Below are positions 21,843 through 29,876 of a stretch of 34,867 nt of DNA, piece after piece (position 1 is the first letter of the stretch; every line of letters starts with the position of its first letter). A model generated the notes under the pieces. The model was not told where the DNA came from and did not search any database. It was given only the letters and a program-made list of their open reading frames with translations. The stretch comes from Bacillus gaemokensis. GTDB taxonomy: Bacteria; Bacillota; Bacilli; Bacillales; Bacillaceae_G. A program made the translations under genes and the position numbers. The stretch is taken from assembly GCF_001590835.1 (NCBI RefSeq), contig NZ_LTAQ01000020.1, positions 102 through 34,968 of the forward strand, given 5' to 3'.

Positions 21843-21871
21843 TTACATAAATAAACAAATGAAATTATAAA
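21843..21871 (+). promoter_or_regulatory. candidate rep promoter
   Basis: TTACAT (21843-21848), 17 bp, TATAAA (21866-21871). Transcription from near 21878 would make a leader of about 310 nt that begins just before three hairpins and ends at the rep start. Confidence 0.55.
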
Positions 21872-21902
21872 TCTTACTAATGTCTAAGAGAAACAAAAAA
21901 GA

Positions 21903-21939
21903 ATAAAAAAAAGCAATCTTGCTAATCACAAGATTGCTT
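21903..21939 (-). terminator. terminator of the antisense RNA
   Basis: An 11-bp perfect stem AAGCAATCTTG (21911-21921) / CAAGATTGCTT (21929-21939) has a 7-nt loop. On the minus strand it is followed by eight T (plus-strand A 21905-21912). On the plus strand no T run follows, so it acts only for the antisense direction. Confidence 0.85.
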
Positions 21940-22028
21940 CGGGAACAAGCTATCTTCGACCATAGCTTGAACCATTTCCAGTTTATTTCGAACAAACTGG
22001 ATGTATATTAATATTTTACTTAATGTCT
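21903..22028 (-). ncRNA. predicted counter-transcribed RNA controlling rep
   Basis: A minus-strand promoter (22064 to 22035) and the terminator at 21939-21903 define an RNA of about 126 nt with no reading frame. It is fully antisense to the rep leader. It folds into three hairpins: 21994-22000 with 21978-21984, 21962-21969 with 21946-21953, and the terminator stem. Inc18 plasmids such as pIP501 have a similar antisense RNA (RNAIII) that promotes attenuation of rep mRNA. The prediction is from promoter, terminator and structure only. Confidence 0.75.
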
Positions 22029-22034
22029 GTGTCC

Positions 22035-22064
22035 ATTGTACCATGAAATTTGTTGTCTATGCAA
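22035..22064 (-). promoter_or_regulatory. promoter of the antisense RNA
   Basis: Reading the minus strand: TTGCAT (22064-22059), 18 bp, TACAAT (22040-22035), with a TGG just before the -10 (extended -10). The predicted start is near 22028. Confidence 0.7.
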
Positions 22065-22130
22065 TAAATTCATAGTCAATTTGAGACACTGTCTGACATG
22101 AGAAAATTAATATGCAGGTTCAAAAATGAG

Positions 22131-22160
22131 GACAGATAGCTTGGGCTATCTGTCTTTTTT
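22131..22160 (+). terminator. rep leader attenuator
   Basis: A 10-bp perfect stem GACAGATAGC (22131-22140) / GCTATCTGTC (22145-22154) has loop TTGG and then six T. It lies 28 bases before the rep start codon and inside its mRNA, so it must be bypassed for expression. AGATAGCTT (22134-22142) is exactly complementary to AAGCTATCT (21947-21955) in leader hairpin 2, which supplies the antiterminator pairing. Confidence 0.85.
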
Positions 22161-22187
22161 GTTTCTCCAGAGAAAGGAGGAACGCAA

Positions 22188-23792
22188 GTGAATGTCTATC
22201 GACAAATATTTCAGAATCAGTTTACGGAAGTAGCAAAACGTCAAGGTGATAAACAAGTAAGTGGTTATGATAATGAACACGGTTGGACGTATTTAAGTGA
22301 TGATTGTAAGAAATTTAAGGCTATTCGTACATATAAAACATTATTTGCTATGAAAGAAGACACTACATACTACACGCCAAATACGTTTTACCGCAATGAT
22401 CGAAGAGATGAATCGTCTTTGCGTTGGCTAAATGCGCTCGTAATTGATATAGATGTGAAAAATAATCCTAATAATGAGGGGCTAACTGTACCAGATATCT
22501 TAGATCGGGTAGAAGGTGCAGGCCTTCCAACGCCAGGCCTAATTGTTAATACGCCTAGTGGTGGTTTCCATGTTTATTTTTATTTTTCTGTTGCTAAACG
22601 TGCATTTGCCAAAACGATTGAATTTTATAAGCGTATCCAACGCGAAGTGGCTATGCAAATCGGCGGGGATTTGGCTGCAATTGGTGCAGAACGTTATTTC
22701 CGAATCCCTACAGCTGAAAATATAGCTTATGAGTCTAATAATAGAGTGTTATTTCATGATCTTATAGATTGGTTGATTATTCAGCAAGAAGACCGTTCTT
22801 TCTCTAAAACAGTTGTAATCGGTCAACAAAATTTACTCGTTCATCCAGCGATTTTAAGGTTATTAGAAGGTGTGGAAGAAGGGAAGCGAGACAATACGTG
22901 CTATACATTAGCACTAGCTTTTAAAGCTTCTGATTATAGTGAAGAAGCTGCGGAAACGAGACTACAAGAGTGGAACGCAAATTTAGAACAGCCTTTATCT
23001 ATTGGAGAAGTAAAAAGGAAGGTGCGAAGTGCGTTCCAGGGATCAAAACAAGGGCCGTCTGCATATCATATCTGTTTGTTATCGGGTATGCCCTTCTCGT
23101 ATCGTCCGTTTATAGGAAAAAAAGATCGTGAAGACCGTCAATATAGCCACGTGGAAGAATGGGAAGCTGATATTTTAGCATACTTGGAACAGCAAAAGGG
23201 GAAGATCTCTGGATCACAACGCAAACTGGCAGAGGATATGGGAGTACCTTTTTCATCTTTCAAAGTAGTTATAAGCCGTTTGCAAGATTCTAACCGTATC
23301 AACCTAATGGTTGAAGGGAAAGGGCGCGGAGCGAAGACAACGCTTGAATTGGTGGCCCAGGAGCAACCTATGGAACTAATCCAAGAAGAGAATAATAGAA
23401 ATATAGATTCAGCCCCCGTTGAGATGGATGCACCTGTGTTATCCCTTAAAAAAAATGAGCCAAATCCGTATACACTTAAAGATCCGGTGGTGGGTGGGAG
23501 CTTGTTAATGTCTAGTATTTCGATCTCTCCAGCTACTTATAACACTACTCTTTTAGGCACTCTTTCCGACTCTCAGCTTTCTTTTGTTCAGCGAGTCTCT
23601 ACAGTTACTTCTTTTCCTGTAGATTTAGTGGCCTACATCTATTCGTTTACTCTTACAGAGTTTCCAGAGCTTTCACATTCGATCTTATTTGAGTTGCTAA
23701 CTACAGGTAGTTTACACCTTTATACACGTATAGATGATCTTTTATTGTACCTGTTTTATGAGATACAAAATTACTATGAAGATGTAGGATAA
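22188..23792 (+). CDS. rep: replication initiator with archaeo-eukaryotic primase-like domain
   Basis: The protein has 534 residues from GTG 22188 with AAAGGAGG 7 nt upstream. Residues about 1-210 show AEP primase/polymerase motifs: VIDIDVK (Asp87, Asp89), PSGGFHVYFYF (His128) and GGDLAAIGAERYFRIP (Asp161). A primase C-terminal-like helical domain follows (about 218-285, HPAILRLLEGVEEGKRDNTC... EVKRKVRSAF). A winged helix (about 325-380, SGSQRKLAEDMGVPFSSFKVVISRL) and a low-similarity Ser/Thr-rich end complete it. It would initiate and perhaps prime plasmid replication in the cytoplasm. Expression is under the attenuator and antisense RNA upstream. Confidence 0.88.
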   Translation: MNVYRQIFQNQFTEVAKRQGDKQVSGYDNEHGWTYLSDDCKKFKAIRTYKTLFAMKEDTTYYTPNTFYRNDRRDESSLRWLNALVIDIDVKNNPNNEGLTVPDILDRVEGAGLPTPGLIVNTPSGGFHVYFYFSVAKRAFAKTIEFYKRIQREVAMQIGGDLAAIGAERYFRIPTAENIAYESNNRVLFHDLIDWLIIQQEDRSFSKTVVIGQQNLLVHPAILRLLEGVEEGKRDNTCYTLALAFKASDYSEEAAETRLQEWNANLEQPLSIGEVKRKVRSAFQGSKQGPSAYHICLLSGMPFSYRPFIGKKDREDRQYSHVEEWEADILAYLEQQKGKISGSQRKLAEDMGVPFSSFKVVISRLQDSNRINLMVEGKGRGAKTTLELVAQEQPMELIQEENNRNIDSAPVEMDAPVLSLKKNEPNPYTLKDPVVGGSLLMSSISISPATYNTTLLGTLSDSQLSFVQRVSTVTSFPVDLVAYIYSFTLTEFPELSHSILFELLTTGSLHLYTRIDDLLLYLFYEIQNYYEDVG

Positions 23793-24093
23793 CATGCTAT
23801 TTTTTAGTGCTGGGGGACGCAGTCCGAAGGTGAGGAAATGAGCTTGCGAATGACGAGTCGAGGATTATATTTCTTTATGATTTCCACTATCTATAGTCCT
23901 ATTGTTCGTGATCAATTTATAGTTAAACCCATTTGGTAATTGAAATTATAACCTCTAGAACCATTGAAATAATATAATGAATAATCTAATTAAAAACTTA
24001 TGGGATAATCCTTGGAATACTTGCGTAATAATTATTAAAGGTGCTTGGAAGTGATAGTGCAGATTATTATGTAAATTATTTCAAATGAAATGA
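23793..24093. other. non-coding region 3' of rep; candidate origin
   Basis: A GC-richer block of about 65 bases (23808-23872) starts GTGCTGGGGGACGCAGTCC and contains a GGACgcaGTCC hairpin and GAGCTTGCGAATGACGAG. The rest is AT-rich with small palindromes (TAATAATTATTA near 24028; ATTTCAaaTGAAAT near 24079). Theta plasmids often have their origin just downstream of rep. Nothing here proves it, and no gene was seen. Confidence 0.35.
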
Positions 24094-24122
24094 TTGTAAT
24101 AATAGGCATTTTATGGTATAAT
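24094..24122 (+). promoter_or_regulatory. main promoter of the transfer operon
   Basis: TTGTAA (24094-24099), 17 bp, TATAAT (24117-24122), with TGG before the -10 (extended -10). It is the strongest promoter match ahead of the transfer genes. The palindrome ATTTCAaaTGAAAT lies directly upstream of the -35 and may bind a regulator. Confidence 0.8.
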
Positions 24123-24128
24123 ACAGGT

Positions 24129-24371
24129 ATCACAGAATACGAAGCTTTCCCTGGATGATAGACTAATTCGTATGAATAGTCATCAGACAGGCGAAAATTT
24201 TCTTTTAAACTACGTGCGGGCGGCGGCGGTTCATTTCCGAGTCTCGTCTCGTATCACATGCCAGCAAGCTGTCTTTATTCGGCTTTTACTGGTTGTACTG
24301 TTTTTCTCTGTCAGACGAGATTCTGACTTGTTACGCTGTTTCTCGCTCCAAATATGTTCGGAGGTGGGACG
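24129..24371 (+). other. structured leader of the transfer operon
   Basis: The leader has about 240 nt. Near the 5' end ATACGAA (24137-24143) can pair with TTCGTAT (24167-24173). Alternatively GACTAATTC (24161-24169) pairs with GAATAGTC (24174-24181); the two structures exclude each other. A GC-rich run (24213-24231) and an 11-bp stem, GAGTCTCGTCT (24239-24249) with AGACGAGATTC (24313-24323, one G-U), follow. Composition differs from the rest of the plasmid. A frame at 24172-24390 has no ribosome binding site and is not called. Confidence 0.6.
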
Positions 24372-27227
24372 TTGTCACGCAGCAAACTAGACAGAGAAAT
24401 TGACGATTTCGTCACTAAAAATTGGCCGATGCTTCTTATCCTGGGAGCTGGAGCCGCCGTATGGTTTTCACGAGACAAAATTCTATCTGAACTTTCTCGA
24501 TGGATGCCAGTCGTGGTTCAGATAGTGCAGCTGTTGATCTGGGGACTACTTGCAGTAGTTTTATTGCAGATCATACGCCGTGTTCTGTTGTATCAAATCG
24601 AGAGAAGACGTTACCGATACGTTATGATCATTCCTCATGTGGAAGATGACATGACGGTAGACACTTTGGGACGTATGATCCGTCAAGTGCACGGAGCTGG
24701 TCGCCGTCCATTAGAGCGGTTATTCAAAGGGCGTGATTGGTATCGCTTGCTCATGTATCGCCCAGAAGGAAAAGAAGAAAGAGTTCGTTTTTATCTTGCA
24801 GGGCCAGAAGATGGGATTCAACGTGTCGTCCAGGCGTTTTGCAGCCTCTATATTCATGCAGAAGTGTATGAACAAAGGATGGATGAGGTACCATTCCCGA
24901 CTTGGAAAGCTGTTGGCGGGCGCATGGTATTGAAACGTAAGCATCTTGAAGCAACTTTGTCTTTAGCAAGATACACAAAAGATGTGTTGCCAACGTTACT
25001 TAATGCAACAGAGGAAAAAACGTGGGTTGATATTTCTTTTTCTCCAGATAACGGACATCGTTTGATAAAAGGCATACGAAAAGCAGAAAAAGCAATTAAG
25101 AAGAGAAAAAAGCATAGTTCTGGTTTCGGCCTAGATGCTTTTGAGAAAGAAGAGTATAGAAATTTGAACAGACGTTTTGCTGGAAATGAAATGGCTTTTC
25201 AAGTCGCTGTATCATTTGCTAGTGAACATTATCCTGGTGTCCCTGTTCTGAAAAATTTAGGGAATATGGTTGCAAGTATTATGGCTGATGTAAATGAGCT
25301 TCGATATCGAAGATTAAAACATTCAGTCTTAAAGGTTCCATATCCGAGTTATGGAAAAATGACCTGGACAGGGTCAGAGCTTGCAAATTTACTTCACCTT
25401 CCAAAGATCAAGGGGGATAAAAAGGATAAAGTAGAAAAGAAAATTTTGTATCTCGATAAGGGAGAAGAAATGTTACCCTCTGGATTGCTTGCTGATGGAA
25501 TTGGCGTAGGTTACGCCAGACATCCAATGAAAAAAGACCGCCTGGTCAGAATAGCAAAAGAGCAAATGAAAAAGATGGGTGCAATAACTGGTAAAACTGG
25601 ATCGGGTAAAAGTACAGTCGCAATGGCTATCATAGAAAGTGTCATTGATGAATTGATGGATGATTCAGAAAATGCAAGCGGTTTTTCTCTTTTTGATCCT
25701 ACTCCAGACCTCGCAATTATCGCACTAAACCGCATGTTGAAAGCGGAATTAGATGGAAAACAAGTTGATTGGAATAAAGTGCATTTCATTCGCTTTCGGC
25801 ATTCACAACATCCTCCAGCACTGAATTTACTTCATAGATCTTCGAATGAAGATACCCAAACAGTTATTAACTCAATTTTAAGTATTATTAAATCAATTAT
25901 CCCAGGTCAAGCACCTCAAACAGAGCGTATTTTAAAGGCTACAATTGGAACTTTGCTAATTGATGGAAAACAAGAGCACAACACACTTAGTATTCCAATG
26001 TTTTTGACAAACGAGCTATTCCGAGCGCGAGTCCTATCAAATTTAGAGGGGCCAGAAGCAAAATATTATTCCCATTATTGGAAATATGACGTTAGGGATA
26101 CTTTGGATGCTAGTATCCAAAGTATTTTGAACAGATTAGATTTATTTAGAAGTACAACATATCTGAAAAGAATGTATGGTCAATCTGGCTTTTCATTAGA
26201 CATTAGAAAGTGGATGGATGAAGGGCATATTATTTTTTATGACTTATCTGATATGCAACCAGACGATATTCAACTAACAATTGGATATATCATGAATCAA
26301 TATCATCGCATTGTTCAGCAACGACCAATTGGATCAAAACTACATTTAACTTTTATTGACGAAGCCCACAAAGTACAAGTACCAATCCTTCCAAAAATCG
26401 TAGCAGAAGACCGAAAATATGGTCTGGGCCTATGGCCAATTACACAACAAATCACAGGACAATTAGACAAAGCTCTGGCGGATGCATTAAAAGAAATTGG
26501 TGGTAATTTCTTTGTTTGTCGTCAAGGGCCAGATTCAGCTAAAGTCTTAGAAGACATTATGCAAAAGCGTTTTCGAGCACAGTATTTACAGGGATTACCT
26601 GATCTGGTTGTTGCCGTTCAAACACAAGATAAAATTGACGGAAAGGCACAAGATGTATGGTGCACGATAGAAGTTCCGCCACTAGATCGCTATTTACCAG
26701 ACGGGAAAGTTGCTATTTATGGCAACGAATCAATGATAAATGCATCTAACGCATGGACACACGCAAAAATCAAAGAATTAGAGCAAACAGGAAAATCCAT
26801 TGAAGAAATAGATAAAGAAATAGATCAGTTTCTTTATGGTAAGGGTGGATCTAAGAAGGAAAAAGCACCTCTAGGGAAATCGGAACATTCGAAAGATTCG
26901 ATTTTTAACGCTCTTGAAAAAGAAAAAGCTACTGAACCAGTGCAAAATAAGTCAACAGATACACCGTTTCTAACAAAAAAGCAGCAAGAAACATCAAATA
27001 TAAGCGTTAAAGAAGAACAGCAAGCGAAAATCATCCCATTGTTTCAAAAGAAAAAGACAAAAGTCGTACCAGAAACAGTAAAAGAAGAAAAGCCAATAGT
27101 AGAAAAAGCGATTGAAGAAAAACGACAGCCAGAGGAAATAAAAGAGCAGTCAGAAATAAAGAAACCTAAGAAGAAAGAAGAAGAGAAAAAAAGCATATTT
27201 GACATGCTAGAGAGGGAGAAAACATGA
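24372..27227 (+). CDS. VirD4/HerA-like conjugative coupling ATPase
   Basis: The protein has 951 residues from TTG 24372. GGAGGTG (24360-24366) lies 5 nt upstream; the in-frame ATG at 24354 precedes that site and would contain it. Two N-terminal membrane helices (about 17-36 and 45-70) are followed by a long domain. The P-loop motor has GKTGSGKST (407-415) and LTFIDEAHK (Asp663, Glu664). A helicase-like core is followed by a 130-residue Lys/Glu/Gln-rich disordered tail ending KKSIFDMLEREKT. Coupling proteins bring the relaxase-DNA complex to the channel. It overlaps the next gene by 4 bases (ATGA). Confidence 0.9.
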   Translation: MSRSKLDREIDDFVTKNWPMLLILGAGAAVWFSRDKILSELSRWMPVVVQIVQLLIWGLLAVVLLQIIRRVLLYQIERRRYRYVMIIPHVEDDMTVDTLGRMIRQVHGAGRRPLERLFKGRDWYRLLMYRPEGKEERVRFYLAGPEDGIQRVVQAFCSLYIHAEVYEQRMDEVPFPTWKAVGGRMVLKRKHLEATLSLARYTKDVLPTLLNATEEKTWVDISFSPDNGHRLIKGIRKAEKAIKKRKKHSSGFGLDAFEKEEYRNLNRRFAGNEMAFQVAVSFASEHYPGVPVLKNLGNMVASIMADVNELRYRRLKHSVLKVPYPSYGKMTWTGSELANLLHLPKIKGDKKDKVEKKILYLDKGEEMLPSGLLADGIGVGYARHPMKKDRLVRIAKEQMKKMGAITGKTGSGKSTVAMAIIESVIDELMDDSENASGFSLFDPTPDLAIIALNRMLKAELDGKQVDWNKVHFIRFRHSQHPPALNLLHRSSNEDTQTVINSILSIIKSIIPGQAPQTERILKATIGTLLIDGKQEHNTLSIPMFLTNELFRARVLSNLEGPEAKYYSHYWKYDVRDTLDASIQSILNRLDLFRSTTYLKRMYGQSGFSLDIRKWMDEGHIIFYDLSDMQPDDIQLTIGYIMNQYHRIVQQRPIGSKLHLTFIDEAHKVQVPILPKIVAEDRKYGLGLWPITQQITGQLDKALADALKEIGGNFFVCRQGPDSAKVLEDIMQKRFRAQYLQGLPDLVVAVQTQDKIDGKAQDVWCTIEVPPLDRYLPDGKVAIYGNESMINASNAWTHAKIKELEQTGKSIEEIDKEIDQFLYGKGGSKKEKAPLGKSEHSKDSIFNALEKEKATEPVQNKSTDTPFLTKKQQETSNISVKEEQQAKIIPLFQKKKTKVVPETVKEEKPIVEKAIEEKRQPEEIKEQSEIKKPKKKEEEKKSIFDMLEREKT

Positions 27228-28069
27228 TGGCCCACCTAATGTTATCAGAAGAAGACCAAAAACTATTAATTGATTTGCATACTCATGTGTACTTAGACCT
27301 GGAATATATCGAATCGAAATGTTATCCAGGGCATCGAAAAAACTCCGTATATTACCGCCTTCGCAGGCTGGAAGAGGGGGAATACATCAAACATGAACAT
27401 TTACCCATTCCTTCTATAAGAAATCAAGTGAGGAAGTCGGGAAGACCTCAAAACGTGTATACACTCACAAAGTATGGTGTAGAAATGGTTCGAGAGTTGA
27501 GGGGGGAAGTACATTGGAATCCTAGATGGTCAGAACGTGTTGCGACATTTGTTTATCACAGTCTTATGTTAGCTCATCTAGAGTGTTCCATGACGCTCCA
27601 ATCAGAAAAAGAAGAAAAATTAGAGTTGAAAGAGTGGATAAATGAACCTAGAGCAACATTTCGATATTCGAAAAGTTCAGTCGATGTTATTCGACCAGAT
27701 GGAATTGCGGTAATTGGTGTTAAAGATATGATCGATGCCAATGTAGGATTGTTTTTAGAAATGGAAAGGACATTCGGTACAAAAGATGTTCTTTTGAAGA
27801 AAATTAGACGATATAACGATTTTTTACAACGTGAAGAAAAAATTGAAGAATATGATCAAAATGTAGGCTTTTCTTATCCAATCCTAACATGGAGATTGGT
27901 ATTTGTGGCTAGAGATGCAGCCAGAGAAAAAGAATTACTTCGGCATTTAAAAGGGGTGGAAAGTCCAGAATTACCAGTATATGTGGCTACTTTTGAGGAT
28001 TATATAAAAGATCCATTTGGCCCTATTTATCGCGATTTAGAAAATCCAGAAGAGAAAGTAAGGATTTAA
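27224..28069 (+). CDS. replication-relaxation family protein, probable relaxase (second copy)
   Basis: The protein has 281 residues, and its ATG overlaps the coupling ATPase stop. The N-terminal winged helix (EEDQKLLIDLHTHVYLDLEYIE, VYYRLRRLEEGEYIK, VYTLTKYGVEMV) is followed by a core with VDVIRPDGIAVI (Asp159), GLFLEMERTFGTKD (Glu179, Glu181) and LLKKIRRYNDFL. This resembles a PD-(D/E)XK layout. Replic_Relax proteins are held to be plasmid nicking or mobilisation proteins in Firmicutes. Coupling to the ATPase by overlap makes it the likeliest relaxase of this plasmid. No HUH-type relaxase is present anywhere in the window. Confidence 0.85.
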   Translation: MMAHLMLSEEDQKLLIDLHTHVYLDLEYIESKCYPGHRKNSVYYRLRRLEEGEYIKHEHLPIPSIRNQVRKSGRPQNVYTLTKYGVEMVRELRGEVHWNPRWSERVATFVYHSLMLAHLECSMTLQSEKEEKLELKEWINEPRATFRYSKSSVDVIRPDGIAVIGVKDMIDANVGLFLEMERTFGTKDVLLKKIRRYNDFLQREEKIEEYDQNVGFSYPILTWRLVFVARDAAREKELLRHLKGVESPELPVYVATFEDYIKDPFGPIYRDLENPEEKVRI

Positions 28070-28101
28070 TGAACTTTGATAATTGAATAGGGGGGAATAT
28101 A

Positions 28102-29046
28102 TTGAACTGGAAAGAGTTATTGAAAAAGTTAAAGCCTAGCGGCAGCAACCAGCAATTCAAAGCGCCAAAAAATCGTGGGCGAAAAATAGGCGCAATCATT
28201 TTTTGGGTGGCGTTTATTTGGATATTTGCCGTTTCGGTTAGTACCGTTGTTAAGGGTAACAGTACAAAAGCGGTTCGCGCCAGTTCTCAAAATGAGGAAT
28301 TAAAGCAAAATACAGAAAATCAAGCAATAAGACCAGAAGCGATTGAATTTGCAAAGTCATTTGCTAAAGAATATTACACTTGGCAACGAACAGATGAGGG
28401 AAAGCAAAAGCGCGAAGATCATTTGAAATCTTATCTGATGGAAACCCTGGATAAACAGGGGGGATTCGATGTGAAGAGTGCTCAATGGGATTCAAATCAT
28501 ATTCAGTCTGTAGTTAGCATGGTCAAAGAAACTGGTAAAGATAAAGCGAATATTGTTCTAAGGGTGAATTACAAATTATATCGACCAAATGAAGAAAAAA
28601 ATGCAAAACAATTCCTTTCTATTCCAATTACAGCAAATAAAAACGCATTTGTTATTTCTGGACTTCCCAAAGTAGTAAATATCAATGAAAAGGCTGAAAT
28701 CAAAGAAAAAGAAGAAAAACGAGAAGAAATTAACAATTTTGATGTTAAACAGGATATAAAAGAGTTTTTACCAACGTTTTTTAAATCGTATACAACAGCC
28801 ACACAAGCCGAATTGCGTTATGTACTAGAAGACAAAGACGTTAAGGGGCTTGAAGGTAAAATGAAGCTTGATCGGGTTGTTGATGCGAAGGTATATCCAG
28901 TAAAAAATCAAAAAGAAAAATACGAAGTGGATGTAAATGTCATTCTTGTTAATTCTGATTCAGAAGCGAAAATGACAATGCATTATAAGTTAGTTGTAAA
29001 GAAACAAAAAGGCCAGTTTGTAGTAACACAAATCCAGAATATTTAA
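28102..29046 (+). CDS. TcpC/ConB-like transfer channel protein
   Basis: The protein has 314 residues from TTG 28102 (AGGGGGGAAT upstream). A basic cytoplasmic start is followed by one membrane helix (about 30-50, IGAIIFWVAFIWIFAVSVSTVV). A large external part has two NTF2-like domains (about 75-195 and 215-314) joined by a Lys/Glu linker (EKAEIKEKEEKREEINN). This is the architecture of TcpC (pCW3) and ConB (ICEBs1), VirB8 counterparts that hold the channel together at the membrane. It is in the expected operon place before the ConC/ConD-like genes. Confidence 0.88.
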   Translation: MNWKELLKKLKPSGSNQQFKAPKNRGRKIGAIIFWVAFIWIFAVSVSTVVKGNSTKAVRASSQNEELKQNTENQAIRPEAIEFAKSFAKEYYTWQRTDEGKQKREDHLKSYLMETLDKQGGFDVKSAQWDSNHIQSVVSMVKETGKDKANIVLRVNYKLYRPNEEKNAKQFLSIPITANKNAFVISGLPKVVNINEKAEIKEKEEKREEINNFDVKQDIKEFLPTFFKSYTTATQAELRYVLEDKDVKGLEGKMKLDRVVDAKVYPVKNQKEKYEVDVNVILVNSDSEAKMTMHYKLVVKKQKGQFVVTQIQNI

Positions 29047-29062
29047 GGGGAGGAATTTGGAT

Positions 29063-29317
29063 ATGTTTTTTACAGGACTAATGAAAAGTTTGTATTTGGG
29101 GATTGGTTTAGATGGGCTATTACAGGAGGTTAAAAGTCAAGGGACTATGGCCCTGTATGTGGTGTTTATCGTGGCTGGAATTTTCTTATTTGTGAAACGT
29201 GCATGGGGGCTTTTAGTAACTTTAATTTTTGGTGGCGGATTATTAATCTTCTTTGTACAAAAGCCAGATGTATTAAAAAATGTTGGTACATGGATTTCTG
29301 GACTTTTAGGGCTGTAA
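29063..29317 (+). CDS. small membrane transfer protein (ConC/TcpD position)
   Basis: The protein has 84 residues. GGGGAGGA (29047-29054) is 8 nt from ATG 29063, whereas the in-frame TTG at 29057 is too close. Two hydrophobic segments (about 29-44 and 47-65, MALYVVFIVAGIFLF and WGLLVTLIFGGGLLIFFV) are joined by a short basic turn. Size, topology and position between TcpC-like and TcpE-like genes match ConC of ICEBs1; direct sequence similarity was not assessed. It is probably a channel component. Confidence 0.8.
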   Translation: MFFTGLMKSLYLGIGLDGLLQEVKSQGTMALYVVFIVAGIFLFVKRAWGLLVTLIFGGGLLIFFVQKPDVLKNVGTWISGLLGL

Positions 29318-29321
29318 GAGA

Positions 29322-29876
29322 ATGCGAGATAGGGATAGAAAGAGCAAACCAATTAAAGTATACAGTTTCGGGAGCTTTATGAAATATGAAAGAAGACAAT
29401 ATGAAATATTAGGTTATCAACTTCCACGGCCCGTATCGTGGAAGTTGATGGGCTATTTTATATTAATTGTTGCTTTGTTTGTTTTATTAAGATGGTTTCC
29501 GTTAACAGGTTGGATCGTGGGGCCACTAGCTGATGACTATTACTTTCTGTATTATGTTGTACTCCCTATTTTGCTTGTATGGGGCCTAGATCGTTATAAG
29601 ACAGATGGAAAATCATTTTTTGCTTTTTTTCGCTCGTGGATCACATTTAAAATGCGAACACATCAAATGAATAGATCAATGCGTTTAAGAAAACCAGAGA
29701 TCTATGTTTTTAATAGTCCAATTTTTATCCAATATTCAAAAGAAGAAGTAATAAAACTTTCATCTTCGCAATCTAAACAAACAGAAGATATTGCGGCGTT
29801 TGAACTTACATTTATTAATGAGGAAGAGGGAGAGGAAGCGATATATGCTGAAAACTTTAACGAGGTTCCCAACTAA
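29322..29876 (+). CDS. TcpE/ConD-like transfer membrane protein
   Basis: The protein has 184 residues from ATG 29322, 4 bases after the previous stop, with only a weak binding site (GGGCTGTAAGAG); translation is probably coupled. The N-terminal motif VYSFGSFMKYERRQYEILGYQLPRP and two to three membrane helices (about 46-62, 76-87) are typical of the TcpE family, the VirB3-like partner of the VirB4 ATPase. A cytoplasmic tail ends in acidic residues. Its last 32 bases overlap the VirB4-like gene. Confidence 0.85.
   Translation: MRDRDRKSKPIKVYSFGSFMKYERRQYEILGYQLPRPVSWKLMGYFILIVALFVLLRWFPLTGWIVGPLADDYYFLYYVVLPILLVWGLDRYKTDGKSFFAFFRSWITFKMRTHQMNRSMRLRKPEIYVFNSPIFIQYSKEEVIKLSSSQSKQTEDIAAFELTFINEEEGEEAIYAENFNEVPN

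Noticed and set aside
24172-24390. 72-residue open frame in the transfer leader
   Set aside because: No ribosome binding site, odd Arg/Cys-rich composition, and it runs into the coupling ATPase start. The region is better explained as a structured leader.
25511-25789. 92-residue minus-strand frame
   Set aside because: It is antisense to the Walker A region of the coupling ATPase, with no ribosome binding site.
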